NCBI GenBank assembly: GCA_020284085.1
Contig: JACEVL010006447.1
Location: 971,501-1,035,500, forward strand
DNA from: Aporrectodea caliginosa
Taxonomy: Eukaryota; Annelida; Clitellata; Crassiclitellata; Lumbricidae
Direction: 5' to 3'
DNA length: 64,000 nt
Below are positions 1 through 11,689 of the stretch, in pieces. The position numbers and the translations under genes are program-made. Below the pieces are notes generated by a model. The model searched no databases, had not been told where the DNA came from, and saw nothing but the letters and a program-made list of their open reading frames with translations. How positions within the stretch are numbered: the stretch's first letter is position 1; every line of letters begins with the position of its first letter.

Positions 1-2295
1 CACAGCTCTAAACTAAATGAGCACCAAGACTTTACATGCTAAACAGCATGACGTGCTGTGTGAAATTAAAAATTTGCAACCATAAAAGTACACACAAGTT
101 TCACCAGTTCAAATTATACATTAAACAAAATTTGTCTTCCACTTTTAAATTCCTCTTGTGTACGATTAACACTAGCAAAGTACTCCCGAACCTTACCATT
201 GGGAACCACAGCCATTATTATCAGTTGTTATCATAATATAAGTAAATACACTGCAAATGTACTAACACAGCACAAATAAGGATTGCATTATGAGAACATT
301 GCATTCTAAACCTGAATTAAATTTGGGATTCATATGCCCAACAATACTGTATCAGAACTCAAGATATCATAACATTTTAAAAAGGAAGCTCCAGCCAAGA
401 GATAAAAAAGGCTACACAGTTCGATGAAATGTTACTATATTGCATATTTTGGTCTGCTACTTTTCAGCTGATAAGATTTAAACTACAAAAAAAACAATAC
501 TACTTCCAAAACATAAAACCTCTCTAGGATGAAAATAAAGCTCAAGCAAACATATTCTAACAACTTTAAATATCATGAAACAAATAAAATGTCATTGTTT
601 TGTTCCCCAGTGCATACTAGAAGCTCATTATGGCCAAAGACTGACTGCAACCATTAGCCATGCAGTTTAATAAGGTGCAGTTTGAAGGGCAAAACAAAGT
701 AGATAATGAATCAGTCACAAACGATTTGGTTCTAGAAAAGGCAACACAAGAATGTCAAAGACTGCAACAAAGTTCATAAAATGCTTTGTTTATGGTGCTA
801 TTCATTAGTCATAAACAGATGCATAATCATTAAATGCACAACACACATATTTAGAACTGTACACAACACATGTATAAGCTTATAAATAATATTATTCTTA
901 AGAACTTATCAAAATCATGATCAATTAACAATTCTTAATTGACAAAAACCAGGAAATGCAAAGCAATACATTCAAAAGAGATGAATCCTTCATAAAATAA
1001 ATATCATAATCAGTCATCAATTAGGAGGTTTGACAAAAGAGCCAGGCATTGTGACTGTAACGTCTTTGAAGACCACAAATCTTCAATGAACCTTGGGTTT
1101 TATATGCACATATATATAAAACTTTTTATTTGACACCTTTAAAGCAGACAATACCATAAACATGATCGGCATATAAATTACCACAGTTATCAACATAAAC
1201 ACTTGTACTTATGCTTATATGCATAAGTACAAAAATAGTATCCTTGAGAGGTACTAATAGGTAAGTATTTACCTACATACATACCAGGTACCAAGTGCTA
1301 AATCAAATGTTTGCTCTTTAAGCAAGCACTAGAGTAGCAATTGAGCCAGAAGTGCTCAACAGGACTACATGGCACACTGGATGGTAAAACCACAATTCCT
1401 GGAGTCCAGAAGTGGCACTTAACCCTTTGCTATCACATAAAACATTCTTCCACGACTGTGGTTATATCGGGATCATTAATCAGCGTATACTTCCTCCATG
1501 CTGCATAAATCTTTAACTACATTGCATATAAAAGATTTACATTTACAACTGCGGTTATAATTATGGTCAGAAGGTAAGACCAGACAAAACTGTCTAGAAA
1601 TAAATGTAAACTGTGATTATATGCAACATGCCAAGAACAACATAAAGTTCAGGCAATGTTGTGAAGAATCAAGTCAGAGGTAAGCTCCTATTCAAGAAAT
1701 GGGTGGAAAGGGCAAACAAACACAGTAAGACCTCAGGCACAGGATCAATTCATCAGCCGAGTTCATCTAGACACACAGCAATCGAATCATAAACTCCAAA
1801 TTTCTAAAGTGCTACTCTAAAAGCTAAGTGCTGGACATCACCTTATTCACAAGAACAATGGCAAATGTCCAAAGCAAGTGAAATTTATAACTGAAATTTC
1901 TTCAATTACAAAAAATTTAAAATACCAACTTAGCAATGAGAAATACAAGTAGAAGAGGAGTCCTGAAGTGTAGAACAAGGAACTGCTTCCATGTCATTGA
2001 TGAAGAATATTTAGAAACAGAGCATAACACAGGGAAATAATACTTCACTTAGAACTACCTGAAACTTGTCTCAAGCATTTCTCAACTGTTTCCTGTCGAA
2101 GATGTGTTTGGGAGGAGATTCTTCTTGTGAGAACTAAAACACAGAACAGGATTCTCTATCACAAACTGCATTACCATTAGTAACAGACATGCACCATTCA
2201 ACTAATCATCTCTAAACTAATGGACTACACATTAGTGCTAAAGAAATACAGTAGTCTTCTATCAGTATCTACTTTCAGCATTGCCAATTATCACG
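1..2295. other. AT-rich non-coding DNA downstream of Frizzled
   Basis: No reading frame of believable length or composition is present on either strand. The stretch is AT-rich with scattered homopolymer runs and no clear repeat family. It lies downstream of the minus-strand Frizzled gene, so part of it could be a long 3' UTR, but nothing in the sequence fixes the transcript end. Confidence 0.5.
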
Positions 2296-2298
2296 TGG

Positions 2299-2590
2299 AG
2301 GGTGTAATAGATAAATGGTAACATCACTGGCGTAAAGAGCAGAACATCAGGTACGAAGCGGGATCAATTCCCGCTACCCGCTTAAGGTTGATGCACCCTC
2401 CTTCCATTCACCAGGTAGCGTTGATAAAATGAGCAGGACGTGATGGGCACCTTGCATGGCTGCAATACAGTTAAATTCGACTCCTGTAATAACTTGTGAT
2501 CATCGTTCATACTATGACTTGTAATCATACTGTGTATACTTGTCAGTTTGAATTACCGGTAATAAAGAAGATTATTATTATTATTATTCT
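2299..2590 (+). repeat. tRNA-derived SINE with (ATT)n tail
   Basis: A tRNA-like head carries an A-box-like TAGATAAATGG at 2308-2318 and a B-box GATCAATTC at 2362-2370, 44 bases apart, as in internal RNA polymerase III promoters. The B-box sits in a self-complementary GCGGGATCAATTCCCGC arm, like a T-arm. A non-tRNA body follows and the unit ends in (ATT)n at 2571-2589. This layout is that of a SINE, not a working tRNA gene. I found no clear target-site duplication, so the exact ends are uncertain. Confidence 0.6.
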
Positions 2591-2880
2591 AATTAAGTTC
2601 TCATCTGCTGCAGTAACTTCTGATGGCTTATCATGAAATCTAGTCAATCTAGTTTCTCTAGTCACTTCTGCAATACATCTAGCATATGTCTGTGGAGCCA
2701 ATAATAACTAATCTAGTAATAACATCTACTTGCACAAGCATCTGATCTACTTGGGAACCATGAGGTCATCTATTCTAATCTTTATTTCATATCCTGCTGG
2801 TATCTAGTGTACAATTTTAGGGCTCATCTACAACACAATTACCACCTTGAACATACCCTCAGACAGTGGTGGATCTAGTA

Positions 2881-3188
2881 TAGGGGTGTCAAAGAGCCGG
2901 CCCATGGGCCATTTCTGGCCCACTGACAATGTTTTTCTCGCCTGCGAGCCTTAGAAAGATAGTGTCACTGATAACGAAGATCAAAATTAAGATTTTATAA
3001 GCCTAATTTTCGACTGTTGCAGCTAAAAAATTCAGCATATAAGATACAGCTTTGCAAAAATGTTCTGGGAATGGACTCATCAAGCACCATCCCAGACCCC
3101 TACTCCTATTTTGCTCATGCACCCTGTCAAGAAACATCGTGGAAAATATTGCCACTGGCCCAACATTACAAAAGGTTTGACACTCCTG
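2881..3188 (-). mobile_element. hAT-like MITE, copy 1 (inverted relative to copy 2)
   Basis: Non-autonomous element of 308 bp with terminal inverted repeats reading AGGGGTGTCAAA at the left and CAGGAGTGTCAAA at the right when read inwards. It is flanked by the 8-bp direct repeats atctagta (2873-2880) and atctagaa (3189-3196), which match at 7 of 8 bases. TIRs of this form with 8-bp duplications are typical of hAT elements. It is homologous along its length, in reverse orientation, to the element at 3416-3739. The frames inside it are spurious. Confidence 0.8.
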
Positions 3189-3415
3189 ATCTAGAAGCTT
3201 ACAAGACGGGGAAACAAGCAAGCAAAGCTGTAATTAACTTTGTTAACTTCAAAAAATTTACTTTACAGGGGTTTTGTAAGCAGAAAGGTTGAAAAATTTA
3301 CTTTATGACAACTGTTTCTGGTTTCCCAAGTTTTAGAATGACCTTTTCTAGTTACCCAATTTCATCTTGAACCTTTTCTACTTTACAAGTTTAGTAGGTA
3401 ACCATCACACTAAAC

Positions 3416-3739
3416 CAGAGGTGTCAAAACTTTTGTAATGGTGGCCAGTGGCAATATTTTCCAGCAAGTGCGTGCCAGGGTGCCAAAGGCACTTGAGCAA
3501 AGTTGGGTGGGACTCTGGGAGGGGCTCTATGAGCCGTCCCCAGAAATTTCTTTGCGTAACTAAATCTTAAATGGTGCATTTTTTAGCATACAAACAGTCA
3601 AATTAGGCTTATAAAAATTTAATTTTGACCTTTATTATCAGTCATGAACATCATGAACATCACAGCAGTCTTTAGGCAAGATGGAAAAACATCTCCAGAG
3701 GGTCAGAAATGGTATGTGGGCTGGTTTTTTTAACCCATG
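3416..3739 (+). mobile_element. hAT-like MITE, copy 2
   Basis: Second copy of the family at 2881-3188, in opposite orientation. It starts CAGAGGTGTCAAA; its right end is degraded. The flanking 8-mers cactaaac (3408-3415) and ccctaaac (3740-3747) match at 7 of 8, so it inserted independently of copy 1. Shared blocks include the segments around GGCCAGTGGCAATATTTTCC and AAATTAGGCTTATAAAA. Confidence 0.78.
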
Positions 3740-3747
3740 CCCTAAAC

Positions 3748-4755
3748 AGCTGGGGAAAGGTCGATTCAACTGCAAGCCTACAATATGGCTATGGCCAATT
3801 TGCACTTTGCATCTGATATTGCCCTCAGCTTGTCACTGAGCCAGTCTTTAAGACACAACTGTCTAGCACCAATTATATCTTCTCACTAGATTGTTGCAAC
3901 TTATAAATAGCAGAAAATGACTAAACTGTATTAGTCATTATCCTAGTACAACTGCAGTTTTTCAGCATATGTGAATAGACAATTCAGTTCAATTTCTGTG
4001 TGCAGGCACTGTTTCTTGTACATCAGTGAATTCATTTGAGTTGGCACCTGTCATGTATACACAGGTGCAACTCGTTCATCTTTAGCTGTACCTTGTAACT
4101 TTGTTAAAGGGAAGTCCTCCACTTCATCATGATCTTCTGGAAAGTACATATTTCCTGACATACGTCTTGTCAATGGCAGGTGCTCATTCACGTATGTGTT
4201 GGTTCCACCATTTGGAATGCTCTGTATCCTCATCTTCGACTCCTTTGACTGAGCTGATGTTTCACTCTAAGCTGAAAACTTACTTAACAGCTTCTTTTCT
4301 GATTGTATGTTTCTTGTTGCCCAGCTTGAAGAGCTAGGCTGTGATAAAGGATGACTCATCAACCTGAAAATGTTTACATGGCTAGAATCTACTCAAAGCT
4401 AGTGAAATCTGGTTGATATCTGGTGAAAATTTGAAAACAGTACATAACACATTTGCTGAGCAATCAAAAATGCCCCAGAATTAAGTCATTCATCAGCACT
4501 GTCATTCCATTTAACATAAAACTAGTCAACATTGTGCACCATGAAGAGCTCATATTTTGCATGGCTTCCTAGCACATGTTGGTTTACACTTTACAAACTG
4601 ACCTACTATAATTAAATTCTGAAATGGTGCAATGGGTACATTTCCAGATTTCTTTTGATATGACATGGAGCGGCCAATTATTTTATTCAATTTCAATTGT
4701 GCGCCCTGTTATGAGAAAACTACAGATTATTTGCAGTAACTTGCCTGAAATGGAG
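3748..4755. other. Frizzled 3' flank
   Basis: About 1 kb directly downstream of the Frizzled stop codon. No gene is recognisable. It probably includes the 3' UTR; the first poly(A) signal on the minus strand is annotated separately at 4682-4687. Confidence 0.5.
4682..4687 (-). promoter_or_regulatory. candidate AATAAA poly(A) signal for Frizzled
   Basis: TTTATT on the plus strand reads AATAAA on the minus strand, about 70 bases after the Frizzled stop. It is the first such hexamer downstream. Whether it is used is unknown; the flanking DNA is AT-rich, so chance occurrence is likely too. Confidence 0.35.
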
Positions 4756-6507
4756 TTAAACTGCTGAAGGTTTTCTTCCACGGCGAAAGATCTTGTTGTA
4801 GAAGTTAGTCCATGAGACGACTGTCTTTCCAGACCAGACCCAGAATCCTGAGGTGATGCCGACAATTAGCGTCATTATGTATTTGATCATGAAAACTGTG
4901 AAGTCAGGAGTGGGCCGTGATGCATAGTTAGACGATGGACATGGAAAGGGATACCTGCTGCACATCTTGGCATGCCAGGTCACCATCCAGTCATGACGAA
5001 ACGACTGTTCATAGAAGTAGCAAGCAATGACAATAATTGCAGGGACTGTATACAGAACGCTGAAGACACCGATTCTCACCATTAGCTTCTCGAGCTTGTC
5101 GGTCTTTGTGCCATCGTGCTTCATAATGGTACGGATGCGAAACAGAGAGACTAAACCAGCCAGCAGAAAGCAGGTGCCAACAATCAGGTATATAAAAAGG
5201 GGCACAATGACAAACCCTCGAAGGGCATCAACGCTGGTGACTCCGGTAAAGCAAACCCCACTTAGAACATCGCCATCAACGTGTCCTGTAGCCAAGATCG
5301 CAATGGTCTTAACGGCCGGAAGTGCCCAAGCGACAAGGTGGAAGTACTGTGAATTGCGTTCAATGGCTTCGTGACCCCATTTCAGTCCTGCTGATAGAAA
5401 CCAGGTAAGTGTCAGAATGACCCACCAAATGGAGCTAGCCATGCTAAAGTAGTAAAGCAGCATAAAGATAATTGTGCAGGATTCCTTCTTTGTGCCCTGG
5501 GCCACTATCTTCCAACTGTTCGGCAAGTATTCAGGCGTATTTTCTGGGGGAAATGGACCAGAACAGGCAATACCATCTTGAACAGCAAACCCAGTAACAA
5601 AGGCCAGGGAAACCATGCAGTAGCACCCGGACAGAAAGATCACTGGCCGCTCTGGATACTTGAACCTCTGCATGTCCACGAGAAATGTCAGCATCGTGAA
5701 CAGCGTTGAAAGCAGACATACAGATGATGCAATTCCGATCAAGTACCAGGCAAACTTCCGTCTTGTTGGACCAAAAAACATGTCATCTTCAGGGTCACAA
5801 GGCAAGCCACAGTTATTTACTATTTTGTCTCCAACCTGAAGTTTATATTTCAAGCTATCAGACACTCTTAAAAATGGCGGGCACTCAAACGGCAGATCAG
5901 CATGAGGCCCGCCCTTTCCACCAATTCCAGCAAAATCTGGATCAATTGGATCATGAAAATTTGACTTATCCAAATCATGTTTCAATTCTGTGCGGTTTTC
6001 GCCAACGCATAGTCCATTTTCTGGAAATTTCGAACAATCAAGATTTTCTGGCCACGTGAATCCGAACTTGTTCATCAGAGCCTCACAGCCATGCTTTGCC
6101 TCAAGACACAGTGACTTACAGGGTGGAATAACTTCATCGAGGAACGTACAAACTGGCGCATAGACCGTGCAGAGAAAGAACTTGAGGTAGGGACTGCACT
6201 GTACTTTGACGAGCGGAAAGAACTGATGTACCTCTAGTCCTGCATCGTCCTGTCTCTGATGATTTAGTAGATTTGGCATGATCGTCTCATTGTACTGAAT
6301 ATCTTTGCATAGGGGTATTGTAATCGGCTCACACCGACCCCGGTTATCCGGCATCGGTCGGAACCCTGGCAGGGTGTTACCAGTCGGATACCAATTGCCA
6401 TTCGACGCCTTTGCTAAACTTGGCATCGTAAAGAAAAGCACGATGTGTATTTGCAGGTGAAATGTTGCCATTCTGAAGTAATTTCTTGGAGCCGTGGCCT
6501 CCAACAT
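4756..6507 (-). CDS. fz1/2/7: Frizzled-class Wnt receptor, Fz1/2/7 type, intronless
   Basis: Seven-pass plasma-membrane receptor for Wnt ligands, signalling through Dishevelled. The frame is complete in one exon of 583 codons. A hydrophobic signal peptide (about residues 13-34) precedes the cysteine-rich Wnt-binding domain, whose ten cysteines are all present (59, 67, 104, 113, 120, 130, 134, 141, 158, 167). N-glycosylation sites lie at N73 and N171. Membrane segments fall near 254-276, 287-309, 344-371, 388-408, 432-456, 475-500 and 536-560. The Dishevelled-binding KTxxxW motif is KTVVSW at 561-566, and the protein ends SAV, a class I PDZ ligand. CRD words such as [18 protein letters not shown] fit the Fz1/2/7 group better than Fz4, Fz5/8 or Fz9/10. 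A TGA immediately precedes the first ATG, so the frame cannot extend upstream. M13 (6469-6471) has better start context (A at -3, G at +4) and begins a cleaner signal peptide, so it may be the real start. Confidence 0.96.
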   Translation of the reverse strand: MLEATAPRNYFRMATFHLQIHIVLFFTMPSLAKASNGNWYPTGNTLPGFRPMPDNRGRCEPITIPLCKDIQYNETIMPNLLNHQRQDDAGLEVHQFFPLVKVQCSPYLKFFLCTVYAPVCTFLDEVIPPCKSLCLEAKHGCEALMNKFGFTWPENLDCSKFPENGLCVGENRTELKHDLDKSNFHDPIDPDFAGIGGKGGPHADLPFECPPFLRVSDSLKYKLQVGDKIVNNCGLPCDPEDDMFFGPTRRKFAWYLIGIASSVCLLSTLFTMLTFLVDMQRFKYPERPVIFLSGCYCMVSLAFVTGFAVQDGIACSGPFPPENTPEYLPNSWKIVAQGTKKESCTIIFMLLYYFSMASSIWWVILTLTWFLSAGLKWGHEAIERNSQYFHLVAWALPAVKTIAILATGHVDGDVLSGVCFTGVTSVDALRGFVIVPLFIYLIVGTCFLLAGLVSLFRIRTIMKHDGTKTDKLEKLMVRIGVFSVLYTVPAIIVIACYFYEQSFRHDWMVTWHAKMCSRYPFPCPSSNYASRPTPDFTVFMIKYIMTLIVGITSGFWVWSGKTVVSWTNFYNKIFRRGRKPSAV

Positions 6508-7080
6508 TCACCTCAACCTAACTGATTATAATAACTTCAACCGCGACGTCGTCGATTAAGTCATCGCGCAAACCTAACGCTTGTCTTTTACAGACCAGCC
6601 TATTGAACTTTTCTCAATTTATATTTTAAGCGATTTCGGGTATAACCATATCGCAAACTTAATTCTCTAAACTACACGTTTGGCTTCCAACATAAACCGA
6701 CGACTCTCACTCATTTCTAACAAACGCCGCTAACAATGACTCAGTGCGCCATGATGCCACCTGGCGACTGACAGAGCAACTGCCGTCTGCGCCAACTGGC
6801 GAAAGGAACAGTCACTAGTAACTGTTATAATTATTCATTATTAGAATGGGGTTTCATCATCCCACAAATGTTTTAAGTAAATGTAGTTCGCTCTCCGTGG
6901 TTAATTAAGTTAAAGCAATCGAATAAGAATGAAAACTCCTTTAAGATGCAATGATTACTGACGTAATTTCAAGGTCCTCGTCAGAGCTGCAAATATATAC
7001 AGTAAGTAAGTAGGCCTAAGTGATTAAGTTATCGTAAGTAAACCAATTTTCACAGAATTTCGAAGGGTAAATATTAGTCA
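6508..7080. other. Frizzled 5' flank / putative promoter region
   Basis: Upstream flank of the minus-strand Frizzled gene, presumably 5' UTR and promoter. There is no obvious TATA box at a convincing distance and no other gene. The part near 6730-6800 is less AT-rich than its surroundings. Confidence 0.35.
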
Positions 7081-7352
7081 GAAAAATGTACTAATTCTGC
7101 AGCGCTGGACCGATCGCAAGCCCAACCTCGGTCAGTCGACGTCTTGGACGTCAGTCGAACGTCTCGGCCTCGTTGTGGAGCTGAGGTCTGAAGTCTTCTG
7201 GTCTCGATCCTACCCAGCCAACATTCCCCTCGGACCTCCTCGGACTACTCTTTTGGACAACCCTTCTGACTAGACGCAGCGCTCGTGAATAAGCTGGTGC
7301 CCTGCACTTGGCTTTCCAGTGGCGCTTTAGAAGTTTGGAGATTACGATTACG
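7081..7352 (+). repeat. 3' end of a non-LTR retrotransposon with (ATTACG)n tail
   Basis: The segment ends TGGCGCTTTAGAAGTTTGG followed by repeated ATTACG units (7340-7360). The preceding ~80 bases (GACGCAGCGCTCGTGAATAA onwards) match a second copy at 42974-43055. A shared 3' end followed by short tandem repeats marks a LINE-type element or a SINE that borrows its tail. The upstream boundary is approximate because only the last ~80 bp are shown homologous. Confidence 0.55.
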
Positions 7353-7361
7353 ATTACGATT

Positions 7362-7430
7362 CCCATGTGCGCCTCATAGGCTATGGGCCCACCAAGGTTC
7401 TCTTTTGGGCCCATATGAGGCGCACTTGGG
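7362..7430. repeat. inverted repeat / hairpin
   Basis: The left arm CCCATGTGCGCCTCATAGG with TATGGGCCCACC pairs with the right arm TTGGGCCCATATGAGGCGCACTTGGG, giving an imperfect stem of ~25 bp with a short loop. It directly abuts the LINE tail, so it may be a small foldback element or a post-insertion duplication. Confidence 0.6.
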
Positions 7431-7703
7431 CATGTTTGCATATAGGTTGCCCAGACGGGCTCGACGACACGTTGAACCTAAGTAAGCAGCCCTCGAATTT
7501 GCCTAGGCTACATTGACTTAATTACTTCGTGCCCAAATCGGTTAGCCCATACGGCACGCCAGTATGAGCCCATCACTCGGGTAACTTAAATACGGGATTC
7601 CAGACATTTAGACCGCGGGCAATATAATGGTCAGCCGGGCAACCCACGAATTTGCCTATGTATATGCGTGGGCCATTTTGTAGGCCTACACATAGCCTAC
7701 GTG

Positions 7704-8110
7704 CATGCAGGGCCGGATTAACATTTTGTAGGCCTGGTTCTAAAACTGTATAGCAGACCCCAAATATATGTTTAACCAAAAAGTATTGACGAAATTTAAA
7801 TTATAGAACAGATCTAGATAGATATTAATTTTGTGAATTTAAAACTGCTTATGACAAGCTTTTATAGCCTAATTGAAAAACTGTCAACAATATCCTGAAA
7901 ACCTAGGGGGTTGTACAATTTCACACTCAATGTTCATAAGTGTTAAATTTGTCAGTCTACATGTAGGCCTATCATGTCCCATCATATTTGACCTTGAAGT
8001 ATTTTCGATGTTCAGCGATCTTTCACCGCTGCAGTTAGACACAGGAAGTGTAAGATAAATTATATGCCCAGAGTAATGCAAACATTCGGAAATCCTGATA
8101 GCAAATTGTA
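7704..8110 (-). pseudogene. degenerate hAT transposase C-terminus with terminal repeat
   Basis: On the minus strand the frame at 7884-8081 reads LTLPVSNCSGERS and then LTNLTLMNIECEIV. This is the C-terminal dimerisation region of hAT transposases (usual form LxLPVTxxSxERSFSKL...LTNLxLMSIE). A piece reading FPNVCITL just upstream (8085-8110) is in another frame, so the copy is frameshifted. The left boundary is the sequence CAGGGCCGGATTAACA at 7704, a hAT-like terminal repeat in the place expected for the 3' end of a minus-strand element. The other end was not found. Confidence 0.65.
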
Positions 8111-8405
8111 TTCCTTCATAATTATTTGCAACATTTGGAGAGGCGATGGTGATGGGCGGAAGAAGCTATCAGCAGCCTCAGAAGAGTGTCGTTGGAACCC
8201 TAAAGGCCTAACGGAGCTAACGGTCAAAAATCTCATAATTGTCTTGGCTGTCGAGTTGCAAGTGACGTCTTTGTTTGTATGCAGTAAAACTAAATAACGT
8301 GTTTAAACATAATTATTTCAGTTAGCCTACTACATGTCAACGATGTAGCATATGAAACCTAAAACAAATGTTAAGGACAGTATTATTAGAATGTATACAA
8401 TTTTT

Positions 8406-8810
8406 TCCCCCTCCCAAAGTCCGACTCACACCTCAACGTGGTGAGGGGGTGGCAACAGTAAGTAGGGGAGTGCCTGCTGAGGCTATGCCATCAGTGGTGA
8501 AGGTCTTGGCTGAAGTACCACCTAGGGCGCTACGCGAGGTGGACAGGCTCAGCAGGAACCCTGAAAAGCTGGCAAACGTGGGCGGCATCGCCGCCTCTGA
8601 TACCACAAGATAGTGGATATCAGAGCCAGTCCTAAGCCTGGAACTCTCTTTAAGGGAGAAGTGCGAAGGTCGAACGGATGGGTGCAGATACTCCGTTCGT
8701 AAAGAAAAAATACGTATGAAATCCAATGCAAGCATTGGACTCCTAACGGGCCTCGGCCCATGGATCTGATGCAAGCGTTGGACACCTACGGGCCTTCGGC
8801 CCATGGATCC

Positions 8811-8878
<68 letters not shown>
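8406..8878 (+). mobile_element. short retroelement with (GAT)n tail and 11-bp target duplication
   Basis: A 473 bp insertion flanked by the direct repeat atacaattttt (8395-8405 and 8879-8889). It ends in about 23 GAT units (8811-8878). A tail plus a >10 bp duplication indicates target-primed retrotransposition. It contains a ~42 bp tandem duplication (8724-8765 and 8769-8810), each copy with a GGGCC...GGCCC hairpin. No reverse transcriptase is encoded and no tRNA boxes are visible, so it is a SINE-like or heavily 5'-truncated element of unknown family. The reading frames in it are short and not protein-like. Confidence 0.65.
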
Positions 8879-8880
<2 letters not shown>

Positions 8881-8889
8881 ACAATTTTT

Positions 8890-9681
8890 AAGGTAGAATA
8901 GGCCTACTAATGGTAGGCCCAAGCTAATTTGTGAAATTTTTAGTAGGCCTCGGTCTGGAGACCCACGTGGTTAAATCGACCAGGCCTGCATACATGGATT
9001 AAGTTACAGCCTTTCAAGTATTAAGTTTCTTAATATAAATTAAATTAACAGGAAACGGTCCAAAAATAGAAATTTCTCAGGGACATAATTATAAAATTAC
9101 TTCATAAAGACCAACTTATTCGTCGGTGTTATAACATATATCAAGTTCTGGCTTTTCGAAAGAGCCAGATTGCTTGGTCAATTTTGTTGTAAGACAGTAA
9201 GACATAGGCTACAGACGTACAGACACACAGACAGACGGATGGACGAGAATAACCACTATATATGCCTATAGCGATTAGCGAGAATTGGAACCGTGGTACT
9301 GGTAGCCATGCAGGTACGGACAAAAAGTGTTGACAGATCGAAACAGACGATAATTATTATACTTGTCAAAACACAGCCATAGAGAGAGAGAACTGGCTGA
9401 GGTTGTGTGGAATGCTTCGTTTCACATAACTTTACTGAATGTCTGTGTTTACATCCAATACAACAATGAAGCCTATATAGGGCCTACATGTGCCAGAAAG
9501 GTTCAAAAGCATTTGACCCGCAACTAAGTTGGAATAATTAGCCAGGGAACGGAAGGATCTGTGAAAACCGAGAGTTCTATGTAGATCGACAACTTATTGT
9601 CTTCTTTCGTCATCCCAATCACAAGCAGATGTCTTCACTTAACGTGTGGCTGACAATTTAACTATCTTTCATAACTACAAA
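8890..9681. other. no recognisable feature
   Basis: No believable gene or repeat family was recognised. A few AGGCCT words and a short (GA)n at 9381-9390 are all that stand out. Confidence 0.4.
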
Positions 9682-9879
9682 CAGTGGCGTAACCGTAACG
9701 AAGGGTTTTAGCGCACAGGGGCAAAGGTTGATGACTGCGCCCCTTCTAATTTTCTTGTTGACTTTTAATCGTTCTTGTCATAGTAGGTCCTACTGTGTAC
9801 CACTGAAAGCTCTGGTGCTGCCCCGGCCCGGCCGGGCCCTGGGGTGGCCGCCCCCTCTGCCCCCTTTGTTACGCCACGT
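9682..9879. mobile_element. probable hAT-like MITE
   Basis: The left end CAGTGGCGTAACCGTAACG and the right end, read inwards, GTGGCGTAACAAAGG, form terminal inverted repeats around ~200 bp. The interior right half is a GC-rich block of CCCC/GGGG words. The flanking 8-mers match poorly (actacaaa against actgtaga), so the ends are less certain than for other members in the window. Confidence 0.5.
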
Positions 9880-10194
9880 ACTGTAGAACACGTACGTAGA
9901 ACAGGTAATCGTCGCCTGTCGGTCGGCAGATCGAAGCGCCACTGTAGTGACTAACGGTCGAGGTCGCTCCAAAGAACCAGGTCGCTCCTCATCCGCCGTG
10001 ATGAAACATAGGTCTACCCGGTTGCAGACGGTATACTGGCCTCAACATGATTACATGAATACTGAAATAGACCTATGCTGGCTATGCAAAATCTCAGTTC
10101 TGCACTGGTCATGATTTTCATTTCCGTTTTTCTTGTTCTTCTTTGGCAGTCGATAGGCCAAAAACAGTCGGATAAGTAAGTGAGTGAGTGAGTG

Positions 10195-10349
<155 letters not shown>

Positions 10350-10802
10350 AGCCTGTATTTGCATCTGACATTTATTACATATATTTTCTAAATAAACTAT
10401 AGCAGCAACAAATTATAAAGTCACACATGCACAACTAAAGATTCGATGAACAAAACTGCTTTCAAGCAAGTTATATTTAACGAACGGCAACAGAAAAGGA
10501 CCTTCATGGTCCAAGAACGTCTTTTGCGGCAACGACGACGATGAGGACGATGATGATGATGAAGTCTGTTTGCAGAGCACTACATGTGCTATCAATGAAT
10601 TCGGTAGATGGCAGCAGCGTACTGAACTTCCTTACATTTTGGGACTCGGTATAACTGTTGCCTTCGCCAAGTGGCGCTTCAGTGCATGATAGTCCAAGAA
10701 GGTCTGCGTAACCATGTCGACCGCATCTATTTCTTTGTGTTCCTCAAACAAAATTTGGTGTGTGTGTGTGTTTAAATGATTTGTAGACTACCATCTGTCC
10801 CC

Positions 10803-11005
10803 AAGAGGCGGCTCCAGACATTTCTTGTAACCAGAGCATAGCCAGGGCAGTCATACAAGTAACCAGAGCAGAGGGCGATTTATGCTCCAAATAGATTCTC
10901 GGCAGGGCAAAATTTCGGGCAGCCTTTTGGCAGGGCAACGACCAGGGCAAAGGCTGTTTTACGAGGGCATTTGCCCTGGCTTGCTCTGCTGTAGCGCCGC
11001 AACTG
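10803..11005. mobile_element. hAT-like MITE with perfect 8-bp target duplication
   Basis: A 203 bp element bounded by ctgtcccc on both sides (10795-10802 and 11006-11013). Its ends, AAGAGGCGGCTCCAGA and (inwards) CAGTTGCGGCGCTACAG, are hAT-like. The interior is rich in CAGGGCA words. A second copy of the same family lies at 48814-49002. The frame on the minus strand here is a shadow. Confidence 0.85.
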
Positions 11006-11689
11006 CTGTCCCCACGCCCTACTAACGACGCAGCTTAATTCTGCAGATGATGTCAGCAGCAGCTGTCAAGTTTAGACGTTGAGTGAACTCCTGTTAAGTG
11101 TGTGCGTGATTGGTCAATCTTCTACGTCTCTGTACCGTGTTTTGTTAAGTGATTAAAATTCTGTTATTAGTGGCATTCAATCCAATTCATGAGCTTTATT
11201 GATAACCAAGAAACAAGCTCGTGTTGCAAGTTGTTATAGTAGTTCGTGGGTGTCAACAATAAACCCAAAAGGAACAATGCTGTTCTGCTGGCAGGGTCAC
11301 CCCTTTCTCATTTCTATTTTCATACGCAGTAACACTGACCATCAAAGAATGAATCGAAACCAGTAAAGAAATGCGCCAGGTGACGCAATAGTGACCCATT
11401 CACAGGGGCGTCCATCCCCCCTTATGCCTTTGAAGCATTCCCCCTCTTGTCATCAGATCCCCCACCCCCACCCCCACGACGACGACGACCCCAGACGGCT
11501 GGTCGACTGTCGACAAAAGAGAAAATCTTGATTATCGAAATTGGAAACACAATTAACTGTTGGATTCTTTAACTTTTAGTTCACTAATCAAGCGATATTA
11601 TGCATTATAAAATATGAAGGCTTGTACATAGACAGTGGCATACCGCCATAGTGGCCAGACAGTACTGACATAAGCACTAAAATTACATT

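Noticed and set aside
3003..3292. Overlapping 72- and 91-codon frames
   Set aside because: They lie largely inside the hAT MITE at 2881-3188 and are not conserved in the second copy.
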